A stretch of 12,051 nt of DNA from Myxococcales bacterium (GTDB lineage Bacteria > Myxococcota > Polyangia > Polyangiales > Polyangiaceae): the NCBI GenBank assembly GCA_020430865.1, contig JAGQIY010000688.1:1-12051 (forward strand), written 5' to 3'. Below are positions 6,815 through 12,051 of the stretch, piece after piece. The position numbers and the translations under genes are program-made. Within the stretch, counting starts at the first letter, position 1; each line of letters opens with the position of its first letter. Below the pieces are notes generated by a model. The model saw only the letters and a list, made by a program, of their open reading frames with translations, did not search any database and was not told the DNA's origin.

Positions 6815-6820
6815 GTCGTC
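6791..6820 (+). terminator. Inverted repeat spanning the stop codon of the IHF/HU gene
   Basis: GACGACTC (6791-6798) and GAGTCGTC (6813-6820) are exact 8-bp reverse complements around a 14-base loop, and the TGA at 6812-6814 lies at the start of the right arm. No T-run follows, so it is a weak terminator candidate, although it may protect the mRNA end. The left arm is part of the acidic-tail coding sequence. Confidence 0.35.
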
Positions 6821-6945
6821 CCCAAGCCCCTAGCCCACGACGTGCTCGTTGGTTCGCCGAGGCCTTTCCACCCCCTCGGACGACGAGCCGCAGCGGCAAC
6901 AAACTCTGACGCGCGACCCGCTGGGTGTGTCATACCCCGAGCCCC

Positions 6946-8172
6946 ATGAGTGCTGTGAGCGTCGAGGAGCAGCTCGAGCTGCTGACCCGCGGGGTCGTGG
7001 ATCTGCATGAGAAAGCGGACCTCGCGGAGCGGTTGAGATCGGGCAGGCCACTGAAGATCAAGACCGGGTTCGATCCCACGCGTCCTGACCTCCACGTCGG
7101 GCACACCGTGCTGATGCAGAAGATGCGTCAGTTCCAGGAGCTGGGGCACCACGTGGTGTTCCTGATCGGCGACTTCACGGCCATGGTCGGTGACCCGACT
7201 GGACAGAACGACTCGCGCCCACGCCTCACCCGAGAGCAGGTGCTCGACTCCGCCGAGACCTACAAGGCGCAGGCCTTCAAGGTGCTGGACCCGAAGCTCA
7301 CCGAGGTTCGTTACAACAGTGAATGGCTGGGCAAGCTGTCCCTGGATCAGGTGATCGAGCTGGCGGCGAAGCGCACCGTCGCCCGCACCATGGAACGCCG
7401 CGACTTCCGTGATCGGTACGAGCAAAACAAGGACATCTACCTGCACGAGTTCCTCTACCCGCTGCTGCAGGGCTACGACTCGGTCGCGCTCGAGAGTGAC
7501 GTCGAGATCGGGGGCACCGATCAGCTCTTCAACCTGATGGTGGGGCGCGACCTGATGAAGCACTACGGCAAGCAGCCGCAGATCGTCATCACCACGCCCA
7601 TCCTCGAGGGCATCGACGCGCGCATCGAGAACGGCAAAGTCGTGGGCAAGAAGATGAGCAAGTCCGCGGACAACTACATTGGCGTGACCGAGGCACCGAT
7701 CGAGATGTTCCGCAAGTGCATGCAGATCGACGACAGCGTGATCTGGCGCTTCTACGACTTGCTGAGCGGGCGTGGCAACCTCGAGATCGAGACAATCCGC
7801 GCGGAATCCGGCCCCTTGGAAGCCAAGAAGCTGTTCGCGGAGGAGCTGATCGCGCGCTTTCACGACGCGGCGGCGGCGAGCACCGCCCGCCAGGAGTTCG
7901 ACTCCACCTATCTGAAGGACGGAGTTCCTGACGACGTCCCCGAGCACGAGCTCTCCACCGACGGAGCAGCGCTCTCACTCGGCAAGGCGCTCAGCGAGGC
8001 CGGCCTGGTGAAGTCGACCAGTGAAGGTCGACGCATGATCGAGCAAGGCGGCGTCGAGGTGGATGGTGAACGCGTGACGGACGTCAAGCACCTGTTGCAG
8101 CGAGGCGCACGCTACCTGTTGCGAGTCGGCTCCAAGAAGCGACGCTTCGCCTATGTTCAGGTGAAGGGGTGA
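6946..8172 (+). CDS. tyrS: Tyrosyl-tRNA synthetase
   Basis: This 408-residue class Ic aminoacyl-tRNA synthetase charges tRNA-Tyr with tyrosine in the cytoplasm. The Rossmann-fold core has the HIGH-type motif as H50-V-G-H53, preceded by KTGFDPTRPDL. The tyrosine pocket shows YPLLQGYDS (171-179) and GGTDQLFNLMVGR (189-201). The second signature is KMSKS at 236-240. Residues 345-406 form the C-terminal S4 RNA-binding domain (LSEAGLVKSTSEGRRMIEQG, then VEVDGERV). The length and the HVGH variant fit the TyrZ-like bacterial subtype rather than the E. coli TyrS subtype. An in-frame GTG at 6925 is possible, but the ATG at 6946 gives the usual family N-terminus. No strong Shine-Dalgarno sequence is seen. 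The gene is complete with all catalytic motifs. The 131-base gap upstream has a small hairpin (CCGAGG 6857-6862 with CCTCGG 6874-6879). Confidence 0.97.
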   Translation: MSAVSVEEQLELLTRGVVDLHEKADLAERLRSGRPLKIKTGFDPTRPDLHVGHTVLMQKMRQFQELGHHVVFLIGDFTAMVGDPTGQNDSRPRLTREQVLDSAETYKAQAFKVLDPKLTEVRYNSEWLGKLSLDQVIELAAKRTVARTMERRDFRDRYEQNKDIYLHEFLYPLLQGYDSVALESDVEIGGTDQLFNLMVGRDLMKHYGKQPQIVITTPILEGIDARIENGKVVGKKMSKSADNYIGVTEAPIEMFRKCMQIDDSVIWRFYDLLSGRGNLEIETIRAESGPLEAKKLFAEELIARFHDAAAASTARQEFDSTYLKDGVPDDVPEHELSTDGAALSLGKALSEAGLVKSTSEGRRMIEQGGVEVDGERVTDVKHLLQRGARYLLRVGSKKRRFAYVQVKG

Positions 8173-8188
8173 ACGTGCCGATCCGACC

Positions 8189-8194
8189 TAGCGT
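8189..8194 (+). promoter_or_regulatory. Possible -10 element (TAGCGT) for the lipoprotein gene
   Basis: TAGCGT fits TANNNT and ends 12 bases before the TTG start at 8207, so any leader would be only a few bases long. It lies in the 34-base gap after tyrS. No matching -35 is obvious, and read-through from tyrS is equally possible. Confidence 0.25.
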
Positions 8195-8206
8195 GGGGCC
8201 CGAGCG

Positions 8207-9286
8207 TTGAGCCTCGGACGGCTGGCGGTGGTGCTCGGCGTGGCGTCGTTCCTGGTCGCTTGCGGCGGGAGCACCCCAGCGTCGACGACGCCAAGGGCGA
8301 ACGACGCCCAACAGAAGCCCAAGGCTTCCCCGCTCTACCTCGGTGCGCCCGCGGACTACGTCCCGGCTGCTGGGCTGCGCTGGCTCGTCCTGGCACAACC
8401 GAAGCGCCTGCTCGCCGCACCCAAGGTTCGGCAAGCGCTCTCGCGTCTGGTGCCGGAGCAGAGCCTGAACGACTACATGTCGAGCAGCGGCGTCGATCCC
8501 CGAGCGCTCTCGGCGGCTGCAGTGGCGGGCTTCGACTACGCGACGCTGTACATCGCCCGGGTTGGAGACGAGGACGCGCTGGTCGAAGAGCGCTTCGCCA
8601 CGCGCCTGCTGACGTCCAAGGGTCGCAAGCATCCGCATCCCGAGCTGTGGCGCACGACGGGCGTGGTGGGCAGGACCCCTCAGACTCTGGTACGCCTGGA
8701 CCGACACCTCGTCGCTGTTTCCGTGGGGGATCCAACGCCAGCGAGGGTCGTCGAGGCGTTCGCGCGACGCAAGCTCAAGAAGTCACCGTCAGCCCTCCAC
8801 GGGGCCGCGCTGAGCACCCTGCCCAAGGAGGCGCTCGACGCGCCCCTGGTGTTCCTCGCCCCCGGCCCCTTCTCGGGCGAGTGGATGCAAGGGGCTCACG
8901 GCCTGCTCGCGCACACGCTGGCCGTGGCCATCACACTGCGCCCACTCGAGGGGGCCAACGCCGGGGTCGGCCGCTTCACTCTCTACCTGACCGGCGACTG
9001 GAAGGCGCTGGGACCCGATTCGACTGCACGGCTGATGGACGCCTGGGACGAGCTCTCCGCCAGCTCCACCGGAGCGCTGTTTGGTCTCGATCGACTCACC
9101 GCCAAGCCCGTGGTGAGCGGTGGGGACGACCTGCTGAAACTGGAAATCGACGCGGATCTCCAGCGGCTGCTGTCGGGTTTGCACGCCGCCGTCGCGGCGG
9201 ATGTGGACGAGCTGATGCGACTGGACCAAGAGCCAACGCCCCCCGAAGCTAGCCCCGGTTCGCCTGGGGACCCGCTAAGTGAGTGA
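8207..9286 (+). CDS. Predicted outer-membrane lipoprotein of unknown function
   Basis: The 359-residue protein begins with a short lipoprotein signal: one Arg at position 5, a hydrophobic stretch, and the lipobox L16-V-A-C19. The mature protein would start at Cys19 and have Gly at +2, which favours outer-membrane sorting. Residues 20-45 are a Ser/Thr/Pro/Lys linker. The mature domain contains LRWLVLAQPKRLLAAPKVRQAL, SSSGVDPRALSAAAVAGFDYATLYIARVG and VRLDRHLVAVSVGDPTPARVVEAF, an alpha/beta pattern I cannot assign to a named family. The last 20 residues are Pro/Glu/Ser-rich. TTG at 8207 is chosen because later GTG codons would cut into the signal peptide. The gene is 34 bases behind tyrS and may be cotranscribed with it. 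I do not recognise a catalytic motif, and the function is unknown. Confidence 0.8.
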   Translation: MSLGRLAVVLGVASFLVACGGSTPASTTPRANDAQQKPKASPLYLGAPADYVPAAGLRWLVLAQPKRLLAAPKVRQALSRLVPEQSLNDYMSSSGVDPRALSAAAVAGFDYATLYIARVGDEDALVEERFATRLLTSKGRKHPHPELWRTTGVVGRTPQTLVRLDRHLVAVSVGDPTPARVVEAFARRKLKKSPSALHGAALSTLPKEALDAPLVFLAPGPFSGEWMQGAHGLLAHTLAVAITLRPLEGANAGVGRFTLYLTGDWKALGPDSTARLMDAWDELSASSTGALFGLDRLTAKPVVSGGDDLLKLEIDADLQRLLSGLHAAVAADVDELMRLDQEPTPPEASPGSPGDPLSE

Positions 9287-9329
9287 TTTCCCAGAAATCT
9301 CGTGGGTTTATCGTGCTGGTTTCAGAACC
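9285..9329. promoter_or_regulatory. Two similar dyads upstream of the cdnL promoter
   Basis: The first dyad is GATTTC-CCA-GAAATC at 9285-9299. The second is GGTT-TCAG-AACC at 9318-9329. Both are symmetrical around a TTTC...AGAA core, and their centres are about 31-32 bases apart, close to three helical turns. They lie just upstream of the -35 at 9339, an arrangement suited to a dimeric regulator binding two sites. The left arm of the first overlaps the stop codon of the lipoprotein gene. Confidence 0.35.
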
Positions 9330-9338
9330 TGGGTGCGA

Positions 9339-9367
9339 TTGACCCAGAGCAATCGAGAGTGTATGAC
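9339..9367 (+). promoter_or_regulatory. Sigma-70-type promoter for cdnL
   Basis: TTGACC (9339-9344) and TATGAC (9362-9367) are separated by exactly 17 bases. Agreement with consensus is 5 of 6 at -35 and 4 of 6 at -10. Transcription would start near 9374, giving a leader of about 40 bases. Confidence 0.65.
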
Positions 9368-9415
9368 CCGCGCCGCTTCGGGGGGTTTCTCCGGGCAAGG
9401 AGCGCAAAGCCAGTG

Positions 9416-9940
9416 ATGGCGTCTCAGACGAACGGTTCGAACGGAACCACCTCGCCGACTTTTCGAGTGGGCGAAAAAGCAGTGCATCCTTCCCACGGCG
9501 TGGGTGAGGTGATGGAACTCGAGCAGCGGGAGCTCGGGGGCCGGAACGCGACGATCTATGTCCTGCGCATCATGGACACGGGCCTCAAGGTGATGGTCCC
9601 CATGGAAGCGGCGGAGCGAGTTGGGCTGCGACGCGTCATGCAGGCGGACCAGGCGGAGGAGATCTTCGACATCCTCAAGGCCCCCGAGGTCGCGGTGGAC
9701 GTCCAGCCGTGGAGTCGGCGCTTTCGTGCCTACACCGAGATGCTCAAGAGCGGTCTGCCTACCGAGATCGCCAAGGTGCTGCGTGACATGTATCGGCTGA
9801 AGTTCGACAAGGACCTGAGCTTTGGCGAGCGCCGCCTCCTCGATCAGGCACGAAGCCTGCTGGTTCAGGAGCTTGCGCTGGCAAAAGAGGTCGAGCCCGC
9901 GAGCATCGAAGGCGAGATCAAGCAGATCCTCACTGCCTGA
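9416..9940 (+). CDS. cdnL: CdnL/CarD-family RNA polymerase-binding transcription regulator
   Basis: This 174-residue protein is predicted to bind the RNA polymerase beta subunit and stabilise open complexes at sigma-A-type promoters, including those of rRNA, as CdnL does in Myxococcus and CarD in mycobacteria. After a Ser/Thr/Asn-rich N-terminus of 14 residues, residues 16-77 are the Tudor-like polymerase-interacting domain (FRVGEKAVHPSHGVGEV, then IYVLRIMDTGLKVMVP). Residues 83-174 are the helical DNA-interacting domain with the conserved tryptophan W99 in VQPWSRRFR, followed by DKDLSFGERRLLDQARSLL. There is no HMGA-like tail, so it is CdnL rather than true CarD. AAGGAG at 9397-9402 lies 13 bases upstream of ATG; the in-frame GTG just before it (9413) would have a 10-base spacing and may be the actual start. 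It has its own TTGACC/TATGAC promoter. Family assignment is secure. Confidence 0.96.
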   Translation: MASQTNGSNGTTSPTFRVGEKAVHPSHGVGEVMELEQRELGGRNATIYVLRIMDTGLKVMVPMEAAERVGLRRVMQADQAEEIFDILKAPEVAVDVQPWSRRFRAYTEMLKSGLPTEIAKVLRDMYRLKFDKDLSFGERRLLDQARSLLVQELALAKEVEPASIEGEIKQILTA

Positions 9941-9981
9941 CACCTCAAGTCAGACGCGAGAGCGACCGTTCAGCAGCGTAG

Positions 9982-11184
9982 ATGAAAGCTACGTTCGACG
10001 CCGCTCAGCCCTTGGACCTCGACCAGTTCGCTGGAACTCCCAGCGAACCCGCCGAGCCCACCAGCGAGACGCTCATCGCCGCGGCGCCCCAGCGCACCAC
10101 GCTGGTCGCGCTCGGTAGCTTCGGGGCCAAGGAGCGAACTCGGCTCGCCGGGATCGCGGATCAAGCGACACTGGATCTCGAGCTGTGCGGGTCCGCGGAA
10201 CAAGCTCGCGAGAGCTGTGCGGGGAAGACTCCTCACTCCATCCTCGTGGACGCCAGCTTGTCGGGCTGCGAGGAGTTTTGCTGCGACGTGCGCGCCCAGA
10301 GCCATCTCGCGCAGGTCCCAGTGCTCGCTCTCTCCCCCGAGCTGAACGACCTGAGCTTCGCCAGCGCGTTCAGCTGGGGCGGCGACGATGCAGTGAGCTT
10401 GCGCCACCCCCGGGCCTTGCTCGAGCGCCTACGCCGGCTGCCCAAGGACGGGCTGGTACCTCCGAGCGCGCGACGTGGCCGCGCGCTGGTGTGCGAGCCG
10501 GATCACACTCGACGCGTGGCTCTGGCCGGGGTGCTTCGGAATGCGGGATACCAGGTGACGTTCGCCGTCGAACACGAAGACACGCTGAGTTTCGCGCGCT
10601 CTCCGGAGTTCGCGCTGGTGGTGATCAACGCCGAGCTCGACGCTCATCCTCGGGCCGTGCTGGAAGAAGCGCGGGAGGCCGGCAGCGACGCGCTGTGGAT
10701 CCTGACCTCCGCGCCGCGCAGCCTGGCTGAGCTTCGAGAACAGCTCGTGGGCACGACCCGGGCGACCGTGTGCGATGGCTTCGCCCCACCGGAGAACGTG
10801 CTGTTCCTGGCCAACGAGCTGGGGCGCAACCAGGGCGTCGACAACCGCGCCAGCGCGCGCTTGCTCTATGGCACGCGAGTGGACTTCCGCGCCGCGGGGC
10901 TGGAGCAAGACGACCAGGGCTACAGCTACAACGTCAGCCTCGGAGGACTCTACGTGCGTACGCTGAATCCTCCCGGCGAGGACGTGGTGTGGCTCGAGCT
11001 GACACCGCCGCGCTCCGACCGGCGCGTGCGCCTCGAGGGTCAAGTCGCGTGGCGGCGGCCCTGGGGGCCGAACGGGACGGCCACGGTGCCCCCAGGCTTC
11101 GGCGTGCAGATCACCGACGGCACGTCCCGGGATATCGATGCCTGGCGGGAAGGATACCGCGCCTTCGCGCGCGCCCTCAGCTAG
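9982..11184 (+). CDS. Two degenerate receiver domains followed by a PilZ (c-di-GMP-binding) domain
   Basis: The 400-residue cytoplasmic protein appears to be a signalling protein. Residues 38-153 resemble a response-regulator receiver: HSILVDASLSG places D90 at the phospho-acceptor position, and VPVLALSPEL follows, but the N-terminal acidic pair is missing and the usual lysine near 140 is replaced (DDAVSLRHP). Residues 166-285 resemble a second receiver: CEPD (171-174) supplies acidic residues, but the phospho-acceptor position is N216 (ALVVINAELD). Residues 289-400 are a PilZ domain with RxxxR as R289-ASA-R293 and the NxSxxG motif as NVSLGG (317-322), followed by LYVRTLNPP and GQVAWRRP, so the cyclic-di-GMP motifs look intact. 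This combination resembles the myxobacterial TIGR02266-type PilZ proteins. The gene begins 41 bases after cdnL and may be cotranscribed with it. No clear Shine-Dalgarno sequence is seen. The target process is unknown; motility, polysaccharide and development are all plausible. Confidence 0.85.
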   Translation: MKATFDAAQPLDLDQFAGTPSEPAEPTSETLIAAAPQRTTLVALGSFGAKERTRLAGIADQATLDLELCGSAEQARESCAGKTPHSILVDASLSGCEEFCCDVRAQSHLAQVPVLALSPELNDLSFASAFSWGGDDAVSLRHPRALLERLRRLPKDGLVPPSARRGRALVCEPDHTRRVALAGVLRNAGYQVTFAVEHEDTLSFARSPEFALVVINAELDAHPRAVLEEAREAGSDALWILTSAPRSLAELREQLVGTTRATVCDGFAPPENVLFLANELGRNQGVDNRASARLLYGTRVDFRAAGLEQDDQGYSYNVSLGGLYVRTLNPPGEDVVWLELTPPRSDRRVRLEGQVAWRRPWGPNGTATVPPGFGVQITDGTSRDIDAWREGYRAFARALS

Positions 11185-11196
11185 CCGTCCCTCGGA

Positions 11197-11232
11197 GGAA
11201 CGCCTCTTCCGACCTCCCGCTCCTCGCGTTCC
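11197..11232. other. Inverted repeat between the PilZ and adenosyltransferase genes
   Basis: GGAACGC (11197-11203) and GCGTTCC (11226-11232) are perfect 7-bp reverse complements around a 22-base pyrimidine-rich loop. The right arm ends directly before the candidate -35 at 11234. It could be a weak transcript-end structure or a split operator. No T-run follows. Confidence 0.3.
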
Positions 11233-11233
11233 G

Positions 11234-11261
11234 CTGGCAGTCCGCCAGGGCCTGCTATGTT
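11234..11261 (+). promoter_or_regulatory. Extended -10 promoter giving a leaderless adenosyltransferase mRNA
   Basis: TATGTT (11256-11261) is preceded by TGC, making an extended -10. CTGGCA (11234-11239) is a plausible -35 at 16-base spacing. The -10 ends seven bases before the ATG at 11269, so transcription should begin at or within a base or two of the A of the start codon. No Shine-Dalgarno sequence is present, which is consistent with this. Confidence 0.55.
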
Positions 11262-11268
11262 CGCGGCC

Positions 11269-11829
11269 ATGAAGATCTACACCCGCACGGGTGACGACGG
11301 GACGACTGGTTTGTTCGGCGGGGTCCGCGTGCCCAAGGCCGACCCACGCGTGGAGGCCTATGGCACCGTGGATGAAGCGAACAGCGTGCTGGGGCTCGCA
11401 CGCGCGGCCGGCGTCAGCGGAGCACTGGACGAGTCCCTGGCGCGGATCCAGACGGAGCTCTTCACCCTGGGAGCCGAGCTCGCCTGCGCGCCGGGCAAGG
11501 AGGACAAGCTCGGCCTCGAACCGGTGGGCGACGCCCACATCGAGCGCCTCGAAGCAGAGATCGACGCGCTGGAGGCGGGGCTCGAGCCGCTGAAGAACTT
11601 CATCTTGCCGGGAGGCTGCATGCCAGCTGCGTTCTTGCATCAGGCCCGCTGTGTCTGTCGCCGCGCGGAAAGACGGGTGCTCGAGGCGCGTCAGAGCACA
11701 CCGGTGCGCGAACCGCTGGTGCGCTACCTCAACCGGCTGAGTGATCTATTGTTCGTCCAGGCCAGGGCCGCCAATCATCAGGCCGGTCAGGTCGACGTGC
11801 CCTGGACACCACGGGCCAAGGCGGACTGA
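11269..11829 (+). CDS. pduO: PduO-type ATP:cob(I)alamin adenosyltransferase
   Basis: This 186-residue enzyme transfers the adenosyl group of ATP to cob(I)alamin to make coenzyme B12. The N-terminal ATP-binding motif is T5[13 protein letters not shown]18, followed by [12 protein letters not shown] (31-42). FILPGG (111-116), [11 protein letters not shown] (127-137) with the arginine cluster that contacts ATP in this family, and [14 protein letters not shown] (153-166) complete the signature. The length is normal for the family. An in-frame ATG at 11257 exists, but it lies inside the predicted -10 element, and homologues start at MKIYTRTGD, so 11269 is chosen. There is no cobalamin riboswitch, because the upstream gap is only 84 bases and the transcript appears leaderless. 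The deformylase gene follows after two bases. Confidence 0.95.
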   Translation: MKIYTRTGDDGTTGLFGGVRVPKADPRVEAYGTVDEANSVLGLARAAGVSGALDESLARIQTELFTLGAELACAPGKEDKLGLEPVGDAHIERLEAEIDALEAGLEPLKNFILPGGCMPAAFLHQARCVCRRAERRVLEARQSTPVREPLVRYLNRLSDLLFVQARAANHQAGQVDVPWTPRAKAD

Positions 11830-11831
11830 GC

Positions 11832-12051
11832 ATGACGATTCTGAAGATCGCGCAGCTCGGGGAGCCCGTACTCAGAGAGCGTGCCCGCGAAGTGTCCCCA
11901 GAAGAGATCGGCAGTCCAGTGCTGGAGCGCCTGATCGACGACATGGTGGAGACCATGCGCGACGCGGATGGCGCGGGGCTGGCGGCTCCCCAGGTGTATC
12001 GGTCGCTCAGGCTGTGCGTGATCGAAGTGAGCGGCAATCCACGCTATCCAG
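11832..12051 (+). CDS. def: Peptide deformylase, 5' part only
   Basis: The window holds the first 73 codons of a peptide deformylase, which removes the formyl group from the N-terminal methionine of new proteins using a metal ion. It starts [16 protein letters not shown], the usual deformylase opening. The first family motif is GAGLAAPQ at 47-54, including the glutamine that helps the active site. The residue after the following valine is tyrosine (V55-Y56) where many homologues have glycine. The zinc-ligand motifs (EGCLS and HExxH) lie beyond the right edge, so catalytic integrity cannot be judged. The ATG lies two bases after the TGA of the adenosyltransferase gene, and no separate promoter fits there, so the two are probably translated from one mRNA. 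Confidence 0.93.
   Translation, partial: MTILKIAQLGEPVLRERAREVSPEEIGSPVLERLIDDMVETMRDADGAGLAAPQVYRSLRLCVIEVSGNPRYP

Noticed and set aside
6857..6879. Small hairpin (CCGAGG/CCTCGG) upstream of tyrS as a T-box or terminator
   Set aside because: The stem is only 6 bp, with no T-run and no T-box conserved sequence or specifier-loop layout.
6625..7947. 440-codon minus-strand open frame opposite tyrS
   Set aside because: It is a shadow of tyrS, whose HVGH and KMSKS motifs settle the coding strand.
11185..11268. Cobalamin riboswitch upstream of the adenosyltransferase
   Set aside because: The gap is too short for a riboswitch, no B12-box-like sequence is visible, and the promoter predicts a leaderless transcript.

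Overview
The window is GC-rich bacterial chromosome, most likely from a myxobacterium (Myxococcota, probably Polyangiales). The pointers are a CdnL/CarD-type RNA polymerase regulator closely resembling Myxococcus CdnL, a PilZ domain of the kind expanded in myxobacteria behind receiver-like domains, very GC-rich third codon positions that create long antisense shadow frames, and several start codons with no Shine-Dalgarno sequence. This assignment is inference from protein features. I see no transposase, integrase, CRISPR array, phage gene, tRNA or rRNA.

Layout: (1) A leftward gene (start at 1495, running off the left edge) encodes a low-complexity-linked protein ending in a GAF domain. (2) A 401-base divergent gap follows, with no convincing gene but four inverted-repeat structures, one resembling an intrinsic terminator in both directions. 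(3) Two consecutive rightward genes (1897-4137 and 4158-6272) encode large polytopic GT-C-like membrane glycosyltransferases, each ending in a soluble, apparently all-beta region. (4) An IHF-beta/HU-family DNA-binding protein with an acidic tail (6455-6814) follows behind a TTGACA-type promoter. (5) tyrS (6946-8172) is followed by an unrecognised outer-membrane-type lipoprotein (8207-9286). (6) cdnL (9416-9940) has a good sigma-70-like promoter, then comes a two-pseudoreceiver plus PilZ protein (9982-11184). (7) A PduO-type cobalamin adenosyltransferase gene (11269-11829) with an apparently leaderless promoter is followed after two bases by a peptide deformylase gene that runs off the right edge.

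Functionally this is a mixture of housekeeping genes (tyrS, def, cdnL, IHF/HU, cobalamin adenosylation) and lineage-specific envelope or signalling genes (GAF protein, GT-C pair, lipoprotein, PilZ protein). The two GT-C genes probably act in one envelope glycan or lipid-glycosylation step. I found no clear new defence or mobile system. The points most worth a second look are the structured divergent gap, the GT-C pair, the degenerate double-receiver PilZ protein, the paired dyads upstream of the cdnL promoter and the leaderless-type promoters.
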